Origin: Porphyromonadaceae bacterium UBA7207
Lineage (GTDB): Bacteria; Bacteroidota; Bacteroidia; Bacteroidales; Muribaculaceae
Length of the DNA stretch: 64,000 nt
Assembly: GCA_002490635.1 (NCBI GenBank)
Contig: DKUJ01000050.1
Coordinates: 36,025 to 100,024, forward strand
Reading direction: 5' to 3'
The first letter of the stretch is position 1; every line of letters starts with the position of its first letter. The notes under the pieces are model-generated. The model was not told the DNA's origin. It ran no database searches and was given only the letters and a program-made list of their open reading frames with translations. The position numbers and the translations under genes are program-made. Shown piece after piece: positions 38,861 through 48,650 of this stretch.

Positions 38861-40187
38861 ATACGAAAACGAACCTACCCTCAGAGTGGGTATCCTCGCT
38901 GCGCCGTCGATTGTAGTGGCGCTTCATGGCGAATTCTCCTCGCCCGAGGGCACTCTGAACGGAGGCGAAATAAAGGCAGAACTCAGCGGCGACGGCAAAA
39001 TACTGTGGAACGGCGCTGAATACGACAGTCTGAACTTCAAGGCTTCCGACGACAGCGCGCGCTTCGAAATCCGCGATGTCATAATAGGCGTGAACTTCCA
39101 CTGGGAACGCCGCGAGAACCAGACTTTCAAAGGCGATCTCGCATTCGTGGTGGAAAAAGGCATGCTCGAGGCTGTGAACATCGTAAAGGTGGAAGACTAT
39201 CTCCGCAGCGTTATCTCCAGCGAAATGAGCGCTACGGCCTCCCCCGCATTGCTGCGCGCACACGCCGTGATATCGCGCTCGTGGCTGCTCGCCCAGATTG
39301 AGAAACACAACAGAATCGACACCGGCGACACCGCAAAACATCCCATGCGCGTGTCCGACACCGAGATATGTCGCTGGCAGGACCGCGAAGACCATGAACT
39401 CTTCGATGTCTGCGCCGACGACCACTGCCAGCGCTACCAGGGCACGACACGCCAGACAACGGAAGCCGTGGATCTGGCCGTGAACGAAACCGCCGGCATG
39501 GTGCTCACCGACAAGGACGGAGAACTGTGCGACGCACGCTTCTCGAAATGCTGCGGCGGTGTGTTCGAGGAATTCGAGAACTGCTGGGAGCCCGTACACT
39601 ACCACTACCTGAAAGCCACCCGCGACTCCGAAAAACCGTCGGCCTTCCCCGACCTCAAGGTCGAGGAAAACGCAAAGGCATGGATAGAAGGAGCGCCCGA
39701 AGCTTTCTGCAACACCCGCGACAAAGAAATTCTCGGCCAGGTTCTCAACAACTACGACCAGGAAACCACCGACTTCTACCGCTGGACTGTGGAATACACC
39801 CAGGACGAACTCGGAGCCCTCATCAAAGAACGTTCCGGCATCGACTACGGCAAGATTCTGGCTCTCGAGCCTATCCACCGCGGCACCTCCGGCCGTCTGG
39901 TCCGCCTCCGCATAATAGGCACCAAACGCACCATGACCATCGGCAAGGAGCTGGAAATCCGCCGCACCCTTTCCACATCGCATCTCTACAGTTCCGCCTT
40001 CGTGGTGGAAGTGCCCTCGCGCGATGCCGACGGCGTGCCCGAAAGCTTCCGCCTCCGCGGAGCCGGCTGGGGACACGGCGTGGGTCTGTGCCAGATCGGC
40101 GCCGCAGTGATGGGCGCCCGAGGCTACAACTTCCGCCAGATTCTGGAACACTACTATGCCGACTCAAGCCTGACAAAGCTTTACTGA
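38850..40187 (+). CDS. SpoIID/LytB domain protein
   Basis: A 445-residue protein of the SpoIID family, known in sporulating bacteria as a lytic transglycosylase acting on denuded glycan strands. The probable catalytic Glu is E125 in VISSEMSATASPALLRAHAV; the C-terminal signature is GWGHGVGLCQIGA. I see no signal peptide, so it may act inside the cell on imported muropeptides, or leave by another route. It is embedded in the cell-wall salvage operon, overlapping the DUF4922 gene. Confidence 0.88.
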   Translation: MSAKYENEPTLRVGILAAPSIVVALHGEFSSPEGTLNGGEIKAELSGDGKILWNGAEYDSLNFKASDDSARFEIRDVIIGVNFHWERRENQTFKGDLAFVVEKGMLEAVNIVKVEDYLRSVISSEMSATASPALLRAHAVISRSWLLAQIEKHNRIDTGDTAKHPMRVSDTEICRWQDREDHELFDVCADDHCQRYQGTTRQTTEAVDLAVNETAGMVLTDKDGELCDARFSKCCGGVFEEFENCWEPVHYHYLKATRDSEKPSAFPDLKVEENAKAWIEGAPEAFCNTRDKEILGQVLNNYDQETTDFYRWTVEYTQDELGALIKERSGIDYGKILALEPIHRGTSGRLVRLRIIGTKRTMTIGKELEIRRTLSTSHLYSSAFVVEVPSRDADGVPESFRLRGAGWGHGVGLCQIGAAVMGARGYNFRQILEHYYADSSLTKLY

Positions 40188-40221
40188 TACCGGCCTTTCT
40201 AAACCTTGACACAACTATCAT

Positions 40222-41631
40222 ATGAAATCTAGTGCAAAAGTGAATCCGTGGACGTGGATTCCCACGCTGTACTTCGCGCAGGGTATCCCGTTCATATTCA
40301 TCAATATGGTCACTATGGTGCTGTTCACCCAGCTGGGCATGTCGGAAACCGACGCGGCACTCTACACCGGCTGGCTCTACCTGCCGTGGGTGATCAAACC
40401 CTTCTGGGGCCCGATTGTCGACATCATCCGCACCAAGCGCTGGTGGACAGTCACCATGCAGATATGCATGGCTATCGGCCTGGGCGCCATAGCCTTCACA
40501 CTCCCCCTGCCTGAAGCCGGAGACATCGCAAAACACAGTGTTCCCGTGAGTGCTTTCGCCGTGGCTCTGTGCTTCTATGTAATCACCGCTTTCTGCTCGG
40601 CAACGCACGACATCGCTTCCGACGGGTTCTACATGATTGCCCTGGACACCAACCAGCAGAGCGTGTTCGTGGGCATCCGTTCCACATTCTACCGCTGTGC
40701 CAGCATCTTCGGCCAGGGCGGCCTTGTAATGATTGCCGGTGCCCTCGAGGCTTACTGCGGCGGTGTGGCTCCCGCATGGAAATGGACAGTGGCCATCTGC
40801 GCCGCCTTCTTCGGCATCGTGTCCATCTACCACGCATTCTTCCTGCCCGTGCCCGTTGCCGACAAAGCCGTGGGCAACAGCAACAGCAAGAACAAGAGCA
40901 TCGGCGACATCATCAAGGAATTCAGCGGCTCGTTCATCACCTTTTTCAAGAAGAAACACGTGGTTCTCGCCATGCTGTTCATGCTCCTCTACCGCCTTCC
41001 CGAAGCCCAGGTAGTGAAACTGTGCCAGCCCTTCCTGCTGGCCTCCCGTGAGGCCGGCGGCCTCGGCATGACCCAGACCGAAGTAGGCTTCGCCTACGGC
41101 ACCCTGGCAATCGTAGGCCTCACCGTGGGCGGCATCATCGGCGGCATATGCGCCTCCAAAGGCGGCCTGCGCAGATGGATATGGCCCATGGCGCTTGCTA
41201 CTTCGCTCAACTGCGTGGCTTATATTTTCCTGAGTTTCGTACAGCCCGACTATGCCACAGTGGCAGGCAAGGCACAGGTTTTCGCAGCCATCGTGCTCGA
41301 GCAGTTCGCCTACGGCTTCGGCTTCACCGCCTTCATGCTGTTCATGATGTACTTCGCCGACGGACCCTACAAGACCTCGCACTATGCCATCTGCACAGCC
41401 TTCATGGCTCTGGGCATGATGCTACCAGGCATGGCAGCAGGCTGGATCAAGGAAACTCTGATGGGCAATTCGTATGCCTACTTCTTCCTCTGGGTTTTAG
41501 GCTGTAACCTCGCCACCTGGCTTGTGACCGCCCTCGTCCGCGGACATATCGACCCCACCTACGGAGCGAAAACACCTTCGGCCGAGACCAAATTAGAAGA
41601 AGAAAAACTTATCGAAGACGACGAAATATGA
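40222..41631 (+). CDS. ampG: AmpG-like MFS muropeptide permease
   Basis: A 469-residue, roughly 12-segment major facilitator protein. It opens WTWIPTLYFAQGIPFIFINM with the AmpG-like NMVTMVLFTQLG, followed by YLPWVIKPFWGPIVDI and CSATHDIASDGFYMIAL, close to the AmpG family pattern. It would import anhydro-muropeptides from the periplasm. The stop overlaps the NamZ-type start by ATGA. The charged C-terminal tail (EEEKLIEDDEI) is cytosolic. Confidence 0.87.
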   Translation: MKSSAKVNPWTWIPTLYFAQGIPFIFINMVTMVLFTQLGMSETDAALYTGWLYLPWVIKPFWGPIVDIIRTKRWWTVTMQICMAIGLGAIAFTLPLPEAGDIAKHSVPVSAFAVALCFYVITAFCSATHDIASDGFYMIALDTNQQSVFVGIRSTFYRCASIFGQGGLVMIAGALEAYCGGVAPAWKWTVAICAAFFGIVSIYHAFFLPVPVADKAVGNSNSKNKSIGDIIKEFSGSFITFFKKKHVVLAMLFMLLYRLPEAQVVKLCQPFLLASREAGGLGMTQTEVGFAYGTLAIVGLTVGGIIGGICASKGGLRRWIWPMALATSLNCVAYIFLSFVQPDYATVAGKAQVFAAIVLEQFAYGFGFTAFMLFMMYFADGPYKTSHYAICTAFMALGMMLPGMAAGWIKETLMGNSYAYFFLWVLGCNLATWLVTALVRGHIDPTYGAKTPSAETKLEEEKLIEDDEI

Positions 41632-42857
41632 AAAAAGCAATACTGGCAACAGCCGCCTGCGTGCTGGCTGTTGCCGCCACCGCCCAGGTAAAGCCCGGCA
41701 TCGAAGTGCTTCGCGACAACGGCTTCCGCGAACTGCAGGGCAAACGAGTGGGTCTTATAACCAACCCTTCGGGCGTTGACAACAGCCTCCGCTCGACAAT
41801 CGACATCCTCGCAGCCGCACCCGGCGTGCAGCTCACTGCTCTCTACGCGCCCGAACATGGCGTCCGCGGCGACGTGCATGCCGGCGACCACGTGGACAAC
41901 ACCGTGGATCCTGCAACAGGAGTGCCCGTGTACTCCATCTACGGCGCCACCCGCAAGCCCACCCCTGAGATGCTGCGCGATGTGGATGTGCTGGTATATG
42001 ATATCCAGGACAACGGCTGCCGCTCGTTCACCTTCATCTCCACCATGGGTGTTGCCATGGAGGCCTGCGCCGAACAAGGCAAACAGTTTATGGTTCTCGA
42101 CCGCCCCAACCCGGTCGGCGGCGATAAAATAGAAGGCAACCTTGCCGAGGACAGCTGCATTTCCTTCGTGAGCCAGTTTCCTATCCCCTACCTCTACGGC
42201 CTCACTCCAGGTGAGCTCGCCCGCTACCTCAACGGCGAAGGACTCATCGGCGACAGCCTCAAGGTCGACCTCACCGTGATTCCCATGGAAGGCTATACCC
42301 GCAACATGGATTTCCGCGAAACCGGCATGCCCTGGGTTCTTCCCTCGCCACATATCCCCACCCCCGAATCGTGCATCTACTACCCGATGAGCGGTATTCT
42401 GGGCGAACTCGACTACATGAACATCGGCGTGGGCTATACCGAGCCTTTCAAGCTCTTCTGCGCCACATGGGTCGATGCCGACTCCCTCAGCCAGCGACTC
42501 AACGCCCGCAACATACCCGGCGTGATGTTCCGCCCCATCCACATCAAGCCTTTCTATGCATTCGGCAAAGGTGAGAATCTTGAAGGGGTGGAATTCTATG
42601 TCACCGACAAGGATGCAGCACCTTTGAGTCTTACCCAGTTCTATGTAATGGAAGAGATTGCCGACATGTATCCCGACCACAAAGCCTTCGACATCGCTCC
42701 CGCAGCACGCCTGAAGATGTTCGACAAAGTTACCGGCAGCCTCGAAATCCGGCGCCGTTTCGGACGCAACTACAAGGTGGCCGATATCATAGACTACTGG
42801 AACAAGGACGTGGAATCCTTCCGCGCCGCCTCCGCTCCCTATCGCATTTACGAATAA
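41628..42857 (+). CDS. namZ: Exo-beta-N-acetylmuramidase, NamZ type (GH171, DUF1343)
   Basis: A 409-residue exported enzyme (signal peptide to about residue 19) of the DUF1343/GH171 family. NamZ releases MurNAc from the non-reducing end of muropeptide glycans. Family landmarks are KRVGLITNPSGVD, LYAPEHGVRGD, VYDIQDNGCRSFTFISTM and DRPNPVGG. Together with downstream MurT, MurK and MurQ it would feed free MurNAc into the cell. It is coupled by overlap to the permease. Confidence 0.9.
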   Translation: MKKAILATAACVLAVAATAQVKPGIEVLRDNGFRELQGKRVGLITNPSGVDNSLRSTIDILAAAPGVQLTALYAPEHGVRGDVHAGDHVDNTVDPATGVPVYSIYGATRKPTPEMLRDVDVLVYDIQDNGCRSFTFISTMGVAMEACAEQGKQFMVLDRPNPVGGDKIEGNLAEDSCISFVSQFPIPYLYGLTPGELARYLNGEGLIGDSLKVDLTVIPMEGYTRNMDFRETGMPWVLPSPHIPTPESCIYYPMSGILGELDYMNIGVGYTEPFKLFCATWVDADSLSQRLNARNIPGVMFRPIHIKPFYAFGKGENLEGVEFYVTDKDAAPLSLTQFYVMEEIADMYPDHKAFDIAPAARLKMFDKVTGSLEIRRRFGRNYKVADIIDYWNKDVESFRAASAPYRIYE

Positions 42858-42899
42858 CAACATCCCCCCTCTCCAACAATTTTCCTCTTACCGATAAAG

Positions 42900-45710
42900 A
42901 TGGACAAATTACCCGAACAGTACCAAAGGTTTATCACAGAAATAAGCCGCTGGATAGATAGCCGGCGCATCTACACCGACCCCCTGCGCTGTCTTGCCTG
43001 GGGTACAGATGCCGGTTTCTACAGACTGCTGCCCAAAGTCGTGGTGCGCGCCGGCGATGAAGCCGAAGTGCAGCATGTTCTCCGCATCGCCTCCCGGCTG
43101 TCGCTGCCTGTTACTTTCCGCGCCGCCGGCACAAGTCTTTCGGGGCAGGCCATCTCTGACTCCATCCTTGTGGTCGCAGGAAAATCGTGGGAGAAATATC
43201 GTCTGCTTGACGATAAAGCACACGTCATCGCCCTTCAGCCCGGCATTGTCGGGCTGAGGGTCGGTGAAATTCTTGCACCCTACGGCCGTGTACTCCCCCC
43301 GGACCCCGCATCCAAGAAAAGCGCTATGGTGGGCGGCATCGTGGCCAACAATGCCTCCGGCATGAAATGCGGCACCCACGCCAACAGCGACCGTGTGCTG
43401 CGCACCATCCGCATTGTGCTCTCCGACGGCACCGTGCTCGACACCGGCGATGAAAAAAGCAGGGAAGAATTCGCCCGCACACACGCCGGTCTTATAACCG
43501 AAATCAAACTCATACGAGACGCCGTCAAAGGCAGTCCCGAACTGGCCGGACTCATCCGCAGGAAGTATTCCATCAAGAATGTCACCGGCCTCAACATGCT
43601 GCCGTTCCTGCTTTTCGACGATCCTTTCGAAATCATCACCCACTGCATGGTAGGCAGCGAAGGTACACTCGCCTTCATCAGCGAGGTTACCATGAACACA
43701 GCGCCTGTGATGCCGTTCACAGCCTCCGCAATGGTGTATTTCAACAGCATGGCCGAAGCATGCCACGCTGTTGTGGCTCTCCGCAAAAGCGGCTCGGTAC
43801 AGGCTTGTGAACTACTCGATAAAAAATCGCTTGCCTCCGTGCACGATACCACCGGCGAAGGTCTCACCGCCCTGCTCATACAGGCCGAGGCTCCGACAAA
43901 GGAAGAGCTCGACAGACAGATAGTGAGTGCGCTCGAAGTCCTGGCCGGTTTCGAACTCTTCAAGCCGTCGCACTTCTCCTCCGACCCCGAAGAAGTGGCT
44001 GCCTGGTGGAACATGCGTTCCGGCGTTTTCCCCACTGTCGGAGGCACACGCAAGCTTGGCACTACAGCCCTTATCGAGGACGTGGCCTTCCATATCGACG
44101 ATCTACCAGAAGCTACAGTCGCCCTTGCGGAACTTCTTGAGGAATGCGGCTACGACGATGCATGCATATATGGCCATGCGCTCGAGGGCAACTATCATTT
44201 TGTAATAGCACAGGGATTCGAGACCAAGGAGGACATCGACAAATACCGCAACCTTATGACCCGCATAGAAGAGCTGGTCGTAGGGCGTTTCAACGGTTCG
44301 CTGAAAGCCGAGCACGGCACAGGCCGCAATATGGCTCCTTTTGTCGAGGCTGAATGGGGAACAGAGGTGTGGAACCTGATGAAACGCCTCAAAAATGCCT
44401 TCGACCCCAAGGGTCTCCTCAATCCGGGAGTGATTTTCAACGACGACCCCGAATGCTTCATACATGGCATGAAGCCGTTGCCCCTTTGCAATTCCCATGT
44501 GGACAAGTGCATCGAATGCGGTTTCTGCGAGGTGAACTGCGTGAGCTGCGGACTCACTCTGTCGGCCCGGCAGCGAATTGTCGTGCAGAGGGAAATTGCC
44601 CGTCTGCGCCACGAGGGCACCAATCCCGAACGACTAAAGGCTCTCGAAGAGGGCTTCAGATATTATGGGAATGAGACATGTGCCGGCGACGGACTGTGCA
44701 GCACCTCATGCCCCATGCAAATAAATACCGCCGACCTGATTCACGACGTGCGCGAGGCCGGCATGACAAACGCCGGGCTGAAAGCCGGCGACTGGGCCGC
44801 AAGGAATCTTGGCGGCATCAGTTCGATTCTGCGCACCGCTCTTGGTGCCGCCAACATAGCGCACAAGATTCTTGGCGACAAAGGTGTGACTGTGGTCGGC
44901 AAGGGGCTGCACAAAGTGGGTATGCCGCTGTGGACCCCTGCCCTACCCAAGCCTTTCCATCCCTCTCATCTCAAAAACACCGGCAACGGAACAGGAGCGA
45001 AAAAACTTGTTTATTTCCCCTCGTGCATCAACCGCACCATGGGTGCCTCAGAAGACGCAGGCCATGGCTCGGAACCTTTGGCCGACGTTTTCGTCCGCCT
45101 CTGCCGACGTGCGGGTTTTGAAGTAATCTTCCCTGAGAACATGTCCGGACTATGCTGCGGCATGATATGGGAAAGCAAGGGTATGCCAGAAATCGCCGAC
45201 GCCAAAACACGCGAGCTGGAAGCGGCTCTCGCCCTTGCCTCGCAAGGCGGAACAATTCCGGTAGTGTGCGACCAGAGTCCCTGCCTGCACCGCATGAAGG
45301 AACACATCACGAGCATGACCCTTCACGAACCGGCCGAATTCATACTCGATTATCTGGTGCCTCATCTAAGACTCAGGAAACTTGACCGCACCATTGCAGT
45401 GCATGTTACATGCTCGAGCCGCCGGATGGGTCTCGCCGACAAAATCATACGACTTGCATCGATGTGCGCCGCCAAAGTCGTGGTTCCAGCCGAAGTGGGT
45501 TGCTGCGGTTTTGCAGGCGACAAAGGCTTCACCCATCCTGAACTCAATACCTGGGGCCTAAGGAAACTCAAGCCTGCAATCGAGAAAGGAGGGGCGACCG
45601 AAGGATATTCCAACTCGCGGACATGCGAAATCGGATTGACTACCAACAGCGGCATTTCCTACAAATCGATAGCCTACCTCGTAGATGAGGCGAGTGAACC
45701 ACAACAATAG
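42900..45710 (+). CDS. FAD/Fe-S D-lactate dehydrogenase-type oxidoreductase
   Basis: A 936-residue Dld/GlcD-type enzyme. It has an N-terminal FAD-binding PCMH fold (about 50-230, VTFRAAGTSLSGQAISDSIL), a C-terminal oxidase domain, two [4Fe-4S] ligands sets (CIECGFCEVNC at about 537-547 and CAGDGLCSTSCP) and two CCG cysteine-rich motifs (GLCCGM, GCCGFAGDKGF) near the end. It probably oxidises D-lactate, or a related 2-hydroxyacid, to pyruvate. In this operon D-lactate is the by-product of MurQ, so D-lactate is the strongest candidate. Glycolate remains possible. Confidence 0.87.
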   Translation: MDKLPEQYQRFITEISRWIDSRRIYTDPLRCLAWGTDAGFYRLLPKVVVRAGDEAEVQHVLRIASRLSLPVTFRAAGTSLSGQAISDSILVVAGKSWEKYRLLDDKAHVIALQPGIVGLRVGEILAPYGRVLPPDPASKKSAMVGGIVANNASGMKCGTHANSDRVLRTIRIVLSDGTVLDTGDEKSREEFARTHAGLITEIKLIRDAVKGSPELAGLIRRKYSIKNVTGLNMLPFLLFDDPFEIITHCMVGSEGTLAFISEVTMNTAPVMPFTASAMVYFNSMAEACHAVVALRKSGSVQACELLDKKSLASVHDTTGEGLTALLIQAEAPTKEELDRQIVSALEVLAGFELFKPSHFSSDPEEVAAWWNMRSGVFPTVGGTRKLGTTALIEDVAFHIDDLPEATVALAELLEECGYDDACIYGHALEGNYHFVIAQGFETKEDIDKYRNLMTRIEELVVGRFNGSLKAEHGTGRNMAPFVEAEWGTEVWNLMKRLKNAFDPKGLLNPGVIFNDDPECFIHGMKPLPLCNSHVDKCIECGFCEVNCVSCGLTLSARQRIVVQREIARLRHEGTNPERLKALEEGFRYYGNETCAGDGLCSTSCPMQINTADLIHDVREAGMTNAGLKAGDWAARNLGGISSILRTALGAANIAHKILGDKGVTVVGKGLHKVGMPLWTPALPKPFHPSHLKNTGNGTGAKKLVYFPSCINRTMGASEDAGHGSEPLADVFVRLCRRAGFEVIFPENMSGLCCGMIWESKGMPEIADAKTRELEAALALASQGGTIPVVCDQSPCLHRMKEHITSMTLHEPAEFILDYLVPHLRLRKLDRTIAVHVTCSSRRMGLADKIIRLASMCAAKVVVPAEVGCCGFAGDKGFTHPELNTWGLRKLKPAIEKGGATEGYSNSRTCEIGLTTNSGISYKSIAYLVDEASEPQQ

Positions 45711-45754
45711 AAAGTCGCAAAATCTAAACCTATAATCTGAAAACACACAATTCT

Positions 45755-46963
45755 ATGAAACCACCTGTCAACGCCGATACCACTGTCGCCCGGCAAACCA
45801 AAGGCTCCGGACGGCTTCTGGCGCTGGATATCCTCAGAGGTATCACTATCGCCGGCATGATTCTGGTGAACAATCCGGGATCGTGGGGCCATATCTACGC
45901 GCCTCTGGCCCATGCCGAATGGCACGGGCTCACCCCTACCGACCTTGTGTTCCCGTTCTTCATGTTCATCATGGGCGTGTCCACCTACTTCTCACTGCGT
46001 AAATACGATTTCCGCTTCAGCTGGAGCTCCTTCGCCAAAATCCTGCGTCGTTCCATTGTTATTTTCCTTATCGGTCTTGCCATCGCATGGTTCGGGCTAT
46101 TCCTCCGGGGCATGTTTTCCGAAGCCACATTCCTGGAAGCGGTGCTTAACTTCGACCATATACGCATCCTCGGTGTAATGCCACGACTGGCCATCTGCTA
46201 CGGAACTGGAGCTTTCATAGCCTTGCTGGTGAAGAGAGTGGCCATTCCATGGGTGATTGCCGGCATATTGGTTGTGTATTCCATCATTCTGCTTGCCGGC
46301 AACGGATTCGAATTCGCCGACAATAACGTAGTATCGATAGTCGACCACAAGGTACTTGGCCCGGACCATATGTACACCGACACCGTTGGCGGCGTACGGC
46401 TCAAATTCGATCCCGAAGGTCTGCTGAGCACACTGCCCTCGATAGCCCACATGCTCATAGGCTTCATGTGCGGCTATCTGCTTACCAAGACACGCGACAA
46501 CCAGCTACGCATAAACTCCCTGTTTATTCTGGGAACAATTCTTACATTCGCCGGATTCCTGCTCGATTTCGGCATGCCCATCAACAAGAAAATCTGGTCG
46601 CCTTCGTTCGTCCTCACCACCTGCGGCCTCGCCTCCAGTTTCCTTGGGCTGCTGATTTGGATAATAGATATCCGCGGACACAGACGCTGGTGCCGCTTTT
46701 TCGAGGTTTTCGGTATCAATCCACTGTTCATGTACTGTCTCGGCGCAGTGCTGAGCATAATCATCGGCTCAGTGAAAATACCATGCGCAACGGCAGCCTC
46801 CGGCTTCGTCACACCTAAATCGTGGGCCTACGCCGACGTGCTGATGCCGCTTTGCGGCGACAATGCCACTCTCGCCTCGCTAATCTTTGCAATCCTGTTC
46901 GTGGTAATGAACTGGTGCATCGGTCTAATCCTGTATAAAAAACAAATTTACATAAAGATATGA
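45755..46963 (+). CDS. murT: DUF5009/COG4299 membrane protein, MurT-like
   Basis: A 402-residue integral membrane protein with about ten segments. It opens RLLALDILRGITIAGMILVNNPGSW, which is the family signature of heparan-alpha-glucosaminide N-acetyltransferase-like (NagX/DUF5009) proteins. The related Tannerella forsythia MurT lies next to murK and murQ and takes up MurNAc. The same neighbours here support that role. The alternative is an acetyltransferase acting on a periplasmic amino sugar. It overlaps murK by four bases (ATGA). Confidence 0.82.
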   Translation: MKPPVNADTTVARQTKGSGRLLALDILRGITIAGMILVNNPGSWGHIYAPLAHAEWHGLTPTDLVFPFFMFIMGVSTYFSLRKYDFRFSWSSFAKILRRSIVIFLIGLAIAWFGLFLRGMFSEATFLEAVLNFDHIRILGVMPRLAICYGTGAFIALLVKRVAIPWVIAGILVVYSIILLAGNGFEFADNNVVSIVDHKVLGPDHMYTDTVGGVRLKFDPEGLLSTLPSIAHMLIGFMCGYLLTKTRDNQLRINSLFILGTILTFAGFLLDFGMPINKKIWSPSFVLTTCGLASSFLGLLIWIIDIRGHRRWCRFFEVFGINPLFMYCLGAVLSIIIGSVKIPCATAASGFVTPKSWAYADVLMPLCGDNATLASLIFAILFVVMNWCIGLILYKKQIYIKI

Positions 46964-47811
46964 TTCTAATAGCCGACTGCGGAAGCACCAAAATCGACTG
47001 GTGCGTCCTCGACAACGACAAACTGACAAAGCAGGTGTTCACCTGCGGCATGAATGCAGTGATGCTCACCGAAGAAGAGATGCGCAAGCGCATCGGCGAT
47101 GAGCTTGTTCCCGAACTGGGCGACCTGTGCAAAGCTGTCAAAGCCGTATATTTCTACGGTGCAGGCTGTATTTCCGCCGAAGTGTGCGGAAATGTGGCCC
47201 GAGCCATCAAAGCCAACCTCCAGAATGCAGAGACAGTGGAAGTATACAGCGACCTTCTCGCAGCCGCCAGGGCTCTCTGCGGTCACAATCCCGGCATCGC
47301 CTGCATCATGGGCACAGGCTCCAATTCGTGCTTCTACGACGGCAAAGGCATTGCTGCCAACGTGAGTCCGCTGGGCTTCATCCTCGGCGACGAAGGCAGC
47401 GGCGCCGTTCTGGGAAAACTCTTCCTTGGCGATGTGCTCAAGAACCAGCTTCCCGCCGAAGTGGCAGCGGAATTCCTCAAGGAATACGAACTCGATCTGC
47501 TCACCATCATCCGCCGCGTATATCGCGAACCCCAGGCCAACCGCTTCCTGGCATCGGTGACACCATTCATCTCCAAGCGCCTGGATGTACCTGAAATCAA
47601 GGCCATGGTGCTGGGCGCATTCACTGCATTCTTCCGCCGCAACATAATGCAATACCCCGGCTACGACAAACACAAAGTGAACTTCGTGGGTTCGATTGCC
47701 CACTACTTCCGCCCCGTGCTTGAAGAAGCCGCCGCCGCCACCGGCTGCACCATAGGCACCATCCTGCGCAGCCCCATGGACGGTCTGATAAAATTCCATT
47801 CCAACAACTAA
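46960..47811 (+). CDS. murK: MurNAc/GlcNAc kinase, BadF/BadG family (MurK-like)
   Basis: A 283-residue sugar kinase of the BadF/BadG/BcrA/BcrD ATPase family. The N-terminal phosphate-binding loop is ADCGSTKIDWCVL, with later MGTGSNSC and GDEGSGAVLGK for nucleotide binding. It should make MurNAc-6-phosphate (and perhaps GlcNAc-6-phosphate) for MurQ. Its position between murT and murQ is the basis of the murK name. Confidence 0.9.
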   Translation: MILIADCGSTKIDWCVLDNDKLTKQVFTCGMNAVMLTEEEMRKRIGDELVPELGDLCKAVKAVYFYGAGCISAEVCGNVARAIKANLQNAETVEVYSDLLAAARALCGHNPGIACIMGTGSNSCFYDGKGIAANVSPLGFILGDEGSGAVLGKLFLGDVLKNQLPAEVAAEFLKEYELDLLTIIRRVYREPQANRFLASVTPFISKRLDVPEIKAMVLGAFTAFFRRNIMQYPGYDKHKVNFVGSIAHYFRPVLEEAAAATGCTIGTILRSPMDGLIKFHSNN

Positions 47812-47821
47812 ACATCAGGAC

Positions 47822-48649
47822 ATGGCATTCGTAAAGATAAGCGAGCAGTCATCGCTCTACAACGATCTGGAAAAGAAATCCGTAGGAGAAATTCTCCACG
47901 ACATCAACACCGAAGACAAAAAAGTGGCTCTGGCAGTGGAGAACGCACTGCCCGCTGTAGAGAAACTTGTAAGTGAAATCGTGCCTCGCATGAAACGCGG
48001 CGGCAGAATATTCTACATCGGAGCAGGCACTTCAGGCCGCCTCGGCGTACTCGACGCCTCCGAGATTCCTCCCACATTCGGTATGGACCCCTCGTGGGTG
48101 ATCGGTCTTATCGCCGGTGGCGACACCGCCCTGCGCAACCCTGTGGAGAATGCCGAGGACGACACCGAACAGGGCTGGAAAGACCTGCAGGAGTTCGGCA
48201 TCAACGACAAGGATACTGTGATTGGCATCGCCGCTTCCGGCACCACGCCCTACGTTATCGGCGCGCTGGAGACATGTCGCCGCAACGGCATCCTCACCGC
48301 AGCCATAACCTCCAACCCCGACGCCCCCGTAAGCAATGCCGCCGACATCGCCATTGAAATGATTGTGGGTCCGGAATATGTAACCGGCAGCTCCCGCATG
48401 AAGAGCGGCACAGGACAAAAGATGATCTGCAACATGATCACCACTTCGGTGATGATCAAGATGGGTCGTGTGAAAGGCAACAAGATGGTGAACATGCAGC
48501 TCTCCAATGCCAAGCTCGTCGACCGCGGCACACGCATGATTGTGGAAGAGCTTGCTCTGCCCTACGACGAAGCCAAGCGCCTGCTGCTGATGCACGGCTC
48601 TGTGAAACGTGCCGTGGATGTATTCCGTGGCATCGAACCCGAAGACTGA
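47822..48649 (+). CDS. murQ: N-acetylmuramic acid 6-phosphate etherase
   Basis: Cleaves MurNAc-6-phosphate to GlcNAc-6-phosphate and D-lactate in the cytosol. The 275-residue SIS-fold protein has the family signature GAGTSGRLGVLDASEIPPTFG followed by GGDTALRNPVENAEDD. It starts 10 bp after murK. Both products are used nearby or by central amino-sugar metabolism: D-lactate by the FAD/Fe-S oxidase in this operon. Confidence 0.96.
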   Translation: MAFVKISEQSSLYNDLEKKSVGEILHDINTEDKKVALAVENALPAVEKLVSEIVPRMKRGGRIFYIGAGTSGRLGVLDASEIPPTFGMDPSWVIGLIAGGDTALRNPVENAEDDTEQGWKDLQEFGINDKDTVIGIAASGTTPYVIGALETCRRNGILTAAITSNPDAPVSNAADIAIEMIVGPEYVTGSSRMKSGTGQKMICNMITTSVMIKMGRVKGNKMVNMQLSNAKLVDRGTRMIVEELALPYDEAKRLLLMHGSVKRAVDVFRGIEPED

Positions 48650-48650
48650 C

